NCBI GenBank assembly: GCA_947503625.1 | Contig: CANNEK010000001.1 | Coordinates: 62,001 to 126,000, forward strand | DNA from: an uncultured Kordiimonas sp. | GTDB taxonomy: Bacteria; Pseudomonadota; Alphaproteobacteria; Sphingomonadales; Kordiimonadaceae | Direction: 5' to 3' | DNA length: 64,000 nt | Shown here: positions 54,893-62,279 of the stretch, piece after piece | How positions within the stretch are numbered: the first letter of the stretch is position 1 | Layout of the letters: each line of letters opens with the position of its first letter | Notes under the pieces: model-generated | Database searches by the model: none | Told to the model about the DNA's origin: nothing | Seen by the model: the letters and a program-made list of their open reading frames with translations, nothing else | Made by a program: the position numbers and the translations under genes

Positions 54893-57388
54893 ATGGCAAA
54901 TATTAATGGTACCGCAGGCGACGACACTATCTTCGGCGATGATCCGGGGGCCGATCTACTGCAAGGACTTGACGGCAATGACCGGCTTTTTGGCTTCGGC
55001 GGCAACGATCAGCTTAATGGCAACAATGATAACGATCTGTTGGAAGGCGGCGACGGCAACGATACGCTCGACGGTGGAAACGGTAGTGACACACTCCAGG
55101 GCGATGCTGACAACGACCGGTTGATAGGCGGTACAGGCGACGATGTGCTAACGGGCGGCGCCGGCGGGGACGTGTTTGTCATCGAATCCGGCTCGTCCGA
55201 TGTGATCACCGATTATGATGCTGGCGAAGGCGACAGCCTTGATCTCACCGGCGCCGGAGTTACGCTTTCAAGCGCAGTTTTGAGCGAAGTGGGTGGCAGC
55301 ACGGTTATCGACATTGGTAGCGGCGAAACGCTGACACTTCAGGGGGTTACGCTTGCCGAATTCAACGCTGAACCAACCGTATCGGGCCTCACCAACCGTG
55401 GTGCTGCCGAAGATACGACAGGCGCACTCGACTTCTCGGCTGTCGCCATCGCCGACAGCGATACGCCCGGCAACATCACTGTGACCATTACAGCCACCGA
55501 TACTGGTGCAGTGCTCGGAGCTGTCGATGGTTCTGGTGTCGGGGCAGGGGTAAGTGAAACCGCTGCGGGCAACAATGTGGTGACGCTGGTGGGAACAGCC
55601 GCAGATATTACAACATATCTCGGCAACGCATCCGCCATAACCTACACCTCCAGTCAGGACCGGGAGACAGACGACACAATCTCCATTCAGGCGGATGATG
55701 GTATCAGCACACCGAATGCGGCTAGCACAGCAACAATTGTGATGACACCTCTCAATGATCTTCCAACAGCAAGCAACAGATCGATCATCATGGACAGCAA
55801 TACTGCACGTGTTCTGACCGCTGCTGATTTTAGTTTCTCTGACGTTGACAGTGCCGATAGTCTGACAAGTGTGCGTATTGATACACTGGCGGTGACCAGC
55901 GGCACATTCCAGCTGTCGGGTCTGGATGTGAATGCCTCGGACGTGATTCTGGTGGCCGACATCAATGCTGGCAATCTGGTGTACACACCAGCCGCAGACA
56001 CAGACGGCGATGACCTTTTAACGTTAACCTTCAGCGTCAATGACGGTACTGTCTTTGCAGCCAGTACAAGTGCGCTCGCTATTGATGTTGTAATTCCGGA
56101 ACCACCTGAGCCGGTTAATCAGGCCCCGACTAACTTCGCGATCAGTAACGACACGGTTGATGAAGACACGCCGGGCGCTGTGGTGGGCACACTGTCCGCC
56201 AGCGACAGTGGCAGCCTGACGTTTAAAACAACGGCCGTGACCGATGACCGGTTCGAGGTTGTGGGTAATTTGCTGAAGCTGAAGGACGGTGTCTCTATCA
56301 ACTTTGAAACCGAGACCAGTGTGCAGGTGATTTTGCAGGTTGACGACGAGGACGGGGCAACCACCACCAAAGCCTTCACGATCACGGTTGTTGATATTGA
56401 GGAAAACTCGGCCCCCACCAGCATCAGTCTGAGTGGCAGCACGGTAGCGGAAAACGACGGAGGGGCCAGCATTGGAACCCTGTCTGCAGTTGATGCCGAA
56501 GGCGGTGACATTACCTTCACTGTTTCAGACGACCGGTTTGAAGTGATTGATGGTGTCCTGCAACTGGCGAACGGGGTTACGCTCGACTTCGAAGAGGACC
56601 CGGGCATCGAGCTGACCATTACGGCCACTGATAGCGGCGGGCTCAGCCTGTCGTCCGGGTTTACCATTACCGTGACCGATGTGGACGAGAACGACGCGAG
56701 CGGTGGCTCCGACGATGCTGATACGCTTGATGGCGGGCAGGGCAATGATACGCTGACCGGCGGCGCTGGTGACGATACGGTTGACGGTGGTGAGGGTGAT
56801 GACTTCCTGCGCGGCGACGCAGGCGATGACGCGGTCTCTGGTGGTGAAGGCAATGACACTGTCTTTGCAGGCCCTGGTGATGACGGGGATGATACCATTC
56901 AGGGCAACAGCGGTGATGATGTGCTTGGCGGCGGCGCGGGCGCTGACCTGATTGTTGGCGACGCCAATGATGAATTTCCAGGTAATGACACGATATTTGG
57001 CGGTGCAGGCGAAGACACACTAAACAGTGGTGCTGGCGACGATTTGGTTTTCAATGGTGGCGGCGATGATGTGGTTATCGCCGGCAGCGGGGACGATACT
57101 CTGTGGGCTGGTTCTGGCGATGACCAGCTGTCAGGCGGCGAGGGGAACGATGTATTTGTCTTCGGAGTTTCCAGTGGCAACGATACGATCAGCGACTTCG
57201 CCACCTCTGCTGATATACTTGACTTCAGTTATTCAGTGTTCCGCACGTTCGCAGAAGTGCAGGCCGCTGCGTCTGAAACGACCCGGGGTGATCAGGCAGG
57301 GCTACTCATTGATCTTGGTGATGACCAGAGCGTTTTCCTTGTTGGAATAGGGCTGGATGACCTTTCGACCGATAACCTTGAATTTTGA
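54893..57388 (+). CDS. large RTX calcium-binding protein with cadherin-like repeats
   Basis: 831 residues, acidic. Residues about 3-100 are hemolysin-type calcium nonapeptides (GGDGNDTLDGG, GGTGDDVLTGG). The middle has VCBS/cadherin-like repeats, with two related units at about 405-605 (NDTVDEDTPGAVVGTLSASD and GSTVAENDGGASIGTLSAVD). A second RTX block covers about 610-765 and a typical C-terminal segment ends SVFLVGIGLDDLSTDNLEF. There is no N-terminal signal peptide, fitting type I secretion, but no ABC exporter is nearby. Role: surface adhesin or matrix protein, inferred. Confidence 0.88.
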   Translation: MANINGTAGDDTIFGDDPGADLLQGLDGNDRLFGFGGNDQLNGNNDNDLLEGGDGNDTLDGGNGSDTLQGDADNDRLIGGTGDDVLTGGAGGDVFVIESGSSDVITDYDAGEGDSLDLTGAGVTLSSAVLSEVGGSTVIDIGSGETLTLQGVTLAEFNAEPTVSGLTNRGAAEDTTGALDFSAVAIADSDTPGNITVTITATDTGAVLGAVDGSGVGAGVSETAAGNNVVTLVGTAADITTYLGNASAITYTSSQDRETDDTISIQADDGISTPNAASTATIVMTPLNDLPTASNRSIIMDSNTARVLTAADFSFSDVDSADSLTSVRIDTLAVTSGTFQLSGLDVNASDVILVADINAGNLVYTPAADTDGDDLLTLTFSVNDGTVFAASTSALAIDVVIPEPPEPVNQAPTNFAISNDTVDEDTPGAVVGTLSASDSGSLTFKTTAVTDDRFEVVGNLLKLKDGVSINFETETSVQVILQVDDEDGATTTKAFTITVVDIEENSAPTSISLSGSTVAENDGGASIGTLSAVDAEGGDITFTVSDDRFEVIDGVLQLANGVTLDFEEDPGIELTITATDSGGLSLSSGFTITVTDVDENDASGGSDDADTLDGGQGNDTLTGGAGDDTVDGGEGDDFLRGDAGDDAVSGGEGNDTVFAGPGDDGDDTIQGNSGDDVLGGGAGADLIVGDANDEFPGNDTIFGGAGEDTLNSGAGDDLVFNGGGDDVVIAGSGDDTLWAGSGDDQLSGGEGNDVFVFGVSSGNDTISDFATSADILDFSYSVFRTFAEVQAAASETTRGDQAGLLIDLGDDQSVFLVGIGLDDLSTDNLEF

Positions 57389-57426
57389 CGGAAATCAAAC
57401 TCAGGAATTTGCAATCAATAATGAAA

Positions 57427-57459
57427 ACCCTTCAGGCTGTAAAACAAAGCCTGAAGGGT
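57427..57459 (-). terminator. convergent terminator hairpin
   Basis: 12-bp perfect arms ACCCTTCAGGCT and AGCCTGAAGGGT with a 9-nt loop. On the minus strand TTTTC follows the stem, so it mainly ends the oxidoreductase transcript; it also lies 38 nt after the RTX stop and may act on that strand. Confidence 0.75.
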
Positions 57460-57539
57460 AAAGAGAGCTGAATATCGGATCATGATATGAACTGGCGCGA
57501 AAAATCCAAGTCAGACCGGCTCTAAGTTCCCCAACACAT

Positions 57540-58532
57540 CTATTCTGTCGAAACAACAATTTTGCCGACCTGGTTCCCTTTCAGCATGTAACGGTATGCT
57601 TCTATGGCCTCGTCGAAACTGAATACACGATCGACTTTTGGCACCAATAGGCCTTTTTCCTGGCGTTCCAGAACGTAGTTAACGCCTCGCATTCGCTGGT
57701 CTTCATGACGAATATGGTTGAACAAGGAATAAGGAAACACGGTTGCGGCTTTACGGACCATTTTTACGATATCAACCTGAGCATGCAGGCCGCGCAAAAC
57801 ACCATAAATGAACACAAGCGCATTTTCTCCAAGAGCTTCAGCATAGTCATCGACGAAATCGCCACCGATGGGATCATACACAACCCGAACACCCGCCCCT
57901 GATGTTGCTTCCATGATACGAGCCGTAAGGTCTTCTTCATCCGTAGCGACCACATAGTCCGCGCCACTGGCAAAGATATCAGCGGTCTTTTTACTCGTTC
58001 GTGTTGTGGCGATGACAGTTGCACCAATATCTTTTGCAAGCGCAATCGCGCCCAGTCCGGCACTGGAGCTTGCCGCCGGTATCAATATGTAATCCTCAGG
58101 TTTCAGCTTCGCCGTCTCGATCAGTGGGTAATAGGCGGTAAGCATTTCCATCCAGGTAGACGTCGCTTCTTCCTTGGATAGCCGGTCTGACCAGGGGGCA
58201 ATGTAGTCCGCGTTGAAAACCGCATGTTGAGCATGAACACCATATGTTGTGTTGGCGTGTGGAATTGTCGCGACACGGTCTCCGACCTTGAAGCCCTGCA
58301 CACCTGCACCAATCGCTTCAATAATGCCCGCTGCTTCCGAACCCAAACCTGATGGAAGGGATGCAACCGAATAGTGGTTGTCTTCCAAATACAGAATGTC
58401 GGCGCGGTTTAAAGCGAACGCTTTCACGTCAATCAGTACCTCGCCCGGACTGGGTTTAGGCCGTTCAATTTCCTCAATGCGCAGTGCGTCGACCCCGCCA
58501 GCTTCGTGAAATTGCAATGCTGTTGTTTTCAT
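57540..58532 (-). CDS. quinone-oxidoreductase-like MDR dehydrogenase
   Basis: 330 residues from ATG 58532, which has GGGGGAC upstream; the frame is open nine codons further. Medium-chain dehydrogenase fold: FALNRADILYLEDN, GLGSEAAGIIEAIGAGVQGFK and a nucleotide-binding part AASSSAGLGAIALAKDIGAT. The catalytic zinc Cys of alcohol dehydrogenases is replaced by Asn (LNRAD), so it belongs with zinc-free quinone oxidoreductases/enoyl reductases and likely uses NADPH. Divergent from the LAL regulator and sharing its motif array. Confidence 0.9.
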   Translation of the reverse strand: MKTTALQFHEAGGVDALRIEEIERPKPSPGEVLIDVKAFALNRADILYLEDNHYSVASLPSGLGSEAAGIIEAIGAGVQGFKVGDRVATIPHANTTYGVHAQHAVFNADYIAPWSDRLSKEEATSTWMEMLTAYYPLIETAKLKPEDYILIPAASSSAGLGAIALAKDIGATVIATTRTSKKTADIFASGADYVVATDEEDLTARIMEATSGAGVRVVYDPIGGDFVDDYAEALGENALVFIYGVLRGLHAQVDIVKMVRKAATVFPYSLFNHIRHEDQRMRGVNYVLERQEKGLLVPKVDRVFSFDEAIEAYRYMLKGNQVGKIVVSTE

Positions 58533-58650
58533 TTCAAGTCCCCCGTAATTCTGTTGCAAGAACGCTGTTTTTCAAAAGAAAGGTCTAAACTTGCTTTCAA
58601 AATCATCATGGATTTAGGCACTGCAAATCATCGAGGGCAACAGATATTAA

Positions 58651-58690
58651 GGGTAGGCATTTTGACCATCTGCCCACCCAAAAGGGTGGG
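58651..58690. promoter_or_regulatory. three-half-site operator array, oxidoreductase/LAL regulator
   Basis: GGGTAGG (58651-58657), 15 nt, CCCACCC (58673-58679), AAAA, GGGTGGG (58684-58690). The last two form the dyad CCACCC-N4-GGGTGG. Seen from the oxidoreductase strand, this has the same order and spacing as the array before the TonB receptor gene. It is 118 nt from the oxidoreductase ATG and 139 nt from the regulator ATG. Confidence 0.65.
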
Positions 58691-58829
58691 TTTAAGCCAT
58701 TTTTCTTCTGTTCCCGTGATATCCGCTTTAAACAGGCAATAGCCAAAGCGAAGAAGGTGTTTCCCAGCGTGTGTCTGGCTAATAAATACTGGAATCCGCA
58801 AATTAGCTGGTATTGATGTGCCCTGATGC

Positions 58830-61541
58830 ATGAAGATACTGTCGGGTCACCGAGTGAGAAAGCTGAGATTTATGCAAGATACGAGCTACTTCGGAAACTG
58901 GTTTATCCCGTCCAAAATAGAGCCCGAGCGGCCCAGTATCAGCCTTGTGGAGCGTCAACGGCTCACCCAAACGCTTTCAGGTTGGCTGGAGAAGAAGCTT
59001 ATTCTTGTTATTGCCCCGGCAGGGTTTGGAAAATCCACGCTGGTCTCTCAGTGGCGGGACTTGCTGCTCGAAGATCAGGTTTTGTGTCCCTGGCTTTCTC
59101 TTGATGAAAACGACTTTGAAGGCCGTCAGTTTCTGTCCTATTTCACGTTGTCTCTGGCGGCGGCGGGCTTTGAACTTGATGAACTTGTTGTAGGCGCGAA
59201 AAACGGTTTTGCCGATTCATCCGAACGCGTCATCCTTCGCCGCCTGATTTCAGAGATCGAGCTGACAGACACGCCGTGCGTTATGGTGCTGGATGACTAT
59301 CACCGGGTTTGCTCGCCAAAAATCGATGCATTGCTAACACAGTTAATCAAGGAAACTCCGCCGTCCTTCACCATTCTGGTAAACAGCCGGGTAATTCCTG
59401 ATATTGATTGTGCAACTTTGATTGCGTCAGGTGCTGCTGTGGAGCTTGGAACGGATGGCCTGCGGCTCACGAAAGAAGAAGCGATGAAAGCCGTTGGAAC
59501 GGCAATCGTCGACAATGATTTTTCAGCCATCTACGAAAAAACGGAAGGATGGCCTGTCGCGGTTCAGCTCGCGCGCTTGGGTAGCGGAAGCTTAAACACT
59601 TTCCCGGTTTCTGCTCCAGGTCATTCCAGCAGTTTTATTGCTTCCTATCTTACTGAACAGGTCGTTAACTCCCTTGAAGAAGAGGCGAAACAGTTTCTGT
59701 TGTCGACGTCAGTCTTCAGTCGCTTCAGTGCAGATCTGCTTAATCATGTATTTGATAGACACGACGCATGGGCGAATATGGCGAAACTCAATCAATTGAG
59801 CGCCTTTATCATTCCGATGGATAAAGAAGGTATTTGGTTCAGGTACCACCATCTTTTTTCAGAATATCTTTTTGAAACTCTCCGCAAAAGCAATTGGGAG
59901 CTTGTTCGCAACCTGTGTTCCCGCGCCAGTGACTGGCATTGGGAAAATGGTCAGCCTGTGGAAGCTGCAAATTACGCAACAAAGATAAAAGACTACCAAC
60001 GATGTGCCGATATTATTCTCGACCTGGGGGGATGGCAGGTCATTGTGACGCGCGGCATCGGGTTTATGAGGAAACTGCTTCGTTTCATACCCGAAGGCGA
60101 ATTGAAAAATTTCCCGCGGGTGGCTCTGGCGAGAACATATTTGCACTGTAAGGACGGTGAACTTCAGCAGGCCAGGTTTCTGTTCGATAGCACCAGTTGG
60201 TCGAACCGTGATTGTCAGGACCCCGAATGGTTGCAGGATCAGCTGTTGGTTGGTCAACTCCTTGCTGTCTATCAGGATATCACGATCGACCAGGAAGAGC
60301 TGGACGGCTACATTGATCGGGCAAAAAGCGGGCTGCCCGGTCTTGATTCGCTGTCCATCGGGACGTTACGATGCATGGAAGTGAACGGTCTGTTTGCCAA
60401 TGCACACATGGAACCGGTTGAGAGCTGCCTTGAGAACGCCTCTCAGTTAATGCGTCAGGGAGGATCGGTACTCGGCCTCAATTATTGCTATGTTCATGCC
60501 TGTGTCGCAGCTCTTTACAGGTGCGATTTCGAGTCAGCAATAACCCATGCAAAAGTCACTTTTGAGGAAGCAGAGAAAAACTTTGGCGCAGATAGCGGCT
60601 TAAAATATATTGCCAATACTCTTCGGTTCGCCATCGCCGTTTGGTCGGGACGAGCGAACGCCAGTGACCTGCAAACATTTGTAGCTTCCTTGACCGACCT
60701 TGAGGAACACGACGGCTGGACAGAAATATATCTGGTTGGACTAGATGCCGGTTATCACTTGGCTGCGAGCTATTCTGATTGGGCAACGGCCTTTTCGATA
60801 GTTGAGCGCTACCAGAGCGTTGCCACCATCAGGGACCTGGCAAGACTGAAGCTCTTTTGTGCCGTCTTGCAATTGGAAGCGGCTCGTCATGTCGGGTATG
60901 AGCATGAGTTGGTCTCCCTTACCAGCAAGGTCGTAAAACTGACCTCTGGCGCCGAGGATTCCGGTAACTGGTTCAGCCGTGCAATCGCCTCTACCAAACT
61001 GCTTAGACTGGGATTGATATCAGGCGAAAAAACCGAGGAATCTCTTTTCGAAAACGTAACCTGGACCAGGCACAGAGGCCTCAATTTTTATCACATTCGA
61101 CTTGTAGCGGCTCAGGCCGAATTTTACCTCACTCAAAGAGACGAGGAAAAACTGGTCGAAAAATTGTCCGCTCTGGTAGAGCTCTGCGCCAGATATGATT
61201 TCTTTTGGCCATTCAAGGCGAATGCTGATTTGAAGATGGCGTTATACAGCCACCGCGACCATCTCGGCAGTTCCAGTGAAGGCGTTAACCGAGCATTTGT
61301 TGACAAGTTTCTTTCGGGCCAATTTGAGAATGACCAGCCAAAAGGACCCGGTATATTAAGCCTGAGAGAGCGGCAGGTTCTGACTTGCCTGTCTGAAGGG
61401 CAGTCTAACAAACTAATTGCGCGGGAACTCGACCTCACTGATAACACGGTTAAATTTCACCTTAAAAATATCTATATGAAACTCTCGGTCAGCCGTCGCG
61501 GCGAAGCGGTATTCGAAGCACGGAGAAGGGGGTTGATCTAA
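58830..61541 (+). CDS. MalT-like LuxR-family ATP-dependent regulator (LAL)
   Basis: 903 residues; ATG 58830 and ATG 58872 are both plausible starts. The NTPase has Walker A APAGFGKST (62-70) and Walker B VMVLDDYH (151-158). A long helical repeat region (about 330-830), as in MalT, would bind the inducer, and a LuxR helix-turn-helix lies at 839-903 (SLRERQVLTCLSEGQSNKLI, DNTVKFHLKNIYMKL). MalT-type proteins activate genes when bound to ATP and a small ligand. Its neighbours all carry the same inverted motif, so it probably controls them and itself. Confidence 0.92.
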   Translation: MKILSGHRVRKLRFMQDTSYFGNWFIPSKIEPERPSISLVERQRLTQTLSGWLEKKLILVIAPAGFGKSTLVSQWRDLLLEDQVLCPWLSLDENDFEGRQFLSYFTLSLAAAGFELDELVVGAKNGFADSSERVILRRLISEIELTDTPCVMVLDDYHRVCSPKIDALLTQLIKETPPSFTILVNSRVIPDIDCATLIASGAAVELGTDGLRLTKEEAMKAVGTAIVDNDFSAIYEKTEGWPVAVQLARLGSGSLNTFPVSAPGHSSSFIASYLTEQVVNSLEEEAKQFLLSTSVFSRFSADLLNHVFDRHDAWANMAKLNQLSAFIIPMDKEGIWFRYHHLFSEYLFETLRKSNWELVRNLCSRASDWHWENGQPVEAANYATKIKDYQRCADIILDLGGWQVIVTRGIGFMRKLLRFIPEGELKNFPRVALARTYLHCKDGELQQARFLFDSTSWSNRDCQDPEWLQDQLLVGQLLAVYQDITIDQEELDGYIDRAKSGLPGLDSLSIGTLRCMEVNGLFANAHMEPVESCLENASQLMRQGGSVLGLNYCYVHACVAALYRCDFESAITHAKVTFEEAEKNFGADSGLKYIANTLRFAIAVWSGRANASDLQTFVASLTDLEEHDGWTEIYLVGLDAGYHLAASYSDWATAFSIVERYQSVATIRDLARLKLFCAVLQLEAARHVGYEHELVSLTSKVVKLTSGAEDSGNWFSRAIASTKLLRLGLISGEKTEESLFENVTWTRHRGLNFYHIRLVAAQAEFYLTQRDEEKLVEKLSALVELCARYDFFWPFKANADLKMALYSHRDHLGSSSEGVNRAFVDKFLSGQFENDQPKGPGILSLRERQVLTCLSEGQSNKLIARELDLTDNTVKFHLKNIYMKLSVSRRGEAVFEARRRGLI

Positions 61542-61559
61542 CTTCCTGCGATCCTCAAC

Positions 61560-61575
61560 CTACCCATGTGGGCAG
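61560..61575. promoter_or_regulatory. LAL-type dyad upstream of cyclophilin gene
   Basis: CTACCC-ATGT-GGGCAG, the same half-sites and 4-nt spacer as at 58674-58689 and 62153-62168. It lies 52 nt before the cyclophilin ATG, in the 86-nt gap after the regulator gene. Confidence 0.6.
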
Positions 61576-61627
61576 CTTACCAACTGAACAAAACCAAGTA
61601 TCTTCAGCGTAACGTAAGGAGATACAT

Positions 61628-62152
61628 ATGCATCCCGCCAATCATACAATTACGGTTACAACGCCTCTCGGGCAGTTCCAGATCATGCTTGACGTAGAAC
61701 GTGCGCCAGCAACCGCTGAATATTTCACACAATTGGCGGACAAGGGTTTACTTGACAACACATCAATCTTCAGGATCGTCAATAGCGAAAACAATAGTTA
61801 CAACCCGGCATGCCCAATCCACGTTATTCAGGGTGGCTTGCCAGAGGGTGGTCGGGTTCTGCTACCAAACATCGTCCACGAGTCCACTCGAATGACAGGG
61901 ATAACCCACAAGAAATGGACTGTTTCCGCGGCCCGGCTGGGGGTAGGGGAAACTTACGGCAGTTTCTTCATCGCGATGCGGGATGAACCGTCCTTGGACT
62001 ATGGCGGCAAGCGCCACCCCGATGGTCAGGGCTTCGCAGCATTCGGCGAGGTGTTGTCGGGGCACAGCGTTTTGGAAAGGATACTTCAGCGCGCTGAACC
62101 CCAAGAGTATCTTCGCGACATAGTGCGCATAATTAAAGTAAAAGTAGAGTAA
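61628..62152 (+). CDS. cyclophilin-type peptidyl-prolyl isomerase
   Basis: 174 residues, one cyclophilin domain: VTTPLGQFQIMLDVERAPAT, TSIFRIVNSE, HVIQGG, YGSFFIAMRDEP and the C-terminal GQGFAAFGEVLSGHSVLERI. There is no signal peptide, so it appears cytoplasmic. The active-site block diverges from the common FHRVI-GFMIQGG pattern, so activity is not assured. Ribosome binding site AAGGAG. It lies between the LAL regulator and a TonB receptor, both linked by the shared dyad. Confidence 0.88.
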   Translation: MHPANHTITVTTPLGQFQIMLDVERAPATAEYFTQLADKGLLDNTSIFRIVNSENNSYNPACPIHVIQGGLPEGGRVLLPNIVHESTRMTGITHKKWTVSAARLGVGETYGSFFIAMRDEPSLDYGGKRHPDGQGFAAFGEVLSGHSVLERILQRAEPQEYLRDIVRIIKVKVE

Positions 62153-62191
62153 CTACCCATTCGGGTAGGGCGAGCCTGCCCCATCCCACCC
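62153..62191. promoter_or_regulatory. three-half-site operator array upstream of TonB receptor gene
   Basis: CTACCC (62153-62158), ATTC, GGGTAGG (62163-62169), 15 nt, CCCACCC (62185-62191), then AAA. This is the mirror of the 58651-58690 array with the same two spacers, 88 nt before the receptor ATG. The dyad touches the cyclophilin stop, but no T-tract follows, so it is unlikely to be a terminator. Confidence 0.65.
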
Positions 62192-62279
62192 AAATTAGAT
62201 TCAAAACTACCCCGATGCGCTGTTGCGACAAACCCATCGCGCACTCAATATTGCAGGAACAAAATCCTTGGAGGGAATA

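Noticed and set aside
56119-56898. Minus-strand 259-codon open frame rich in Ser/Pro
   Set aside because: Antisense to the RTX gene; the repeat DNA creates long open frames of low complexity on the other strand.
54900-57200. Repetitive GGCGACGAT-like DNA as a CRISPR or satellite array
   Set aside because: The periodicity is that of nine-residue RTX calcium repeats inside an intact reading frame.
62153-62168. Hairpin after the cyclophilin stop as a terminator
   Set aside because: Short stem followed by GGGCGAG rather than Ts; the same dyad occurs in two other intergenic regions, so an operator fits better.
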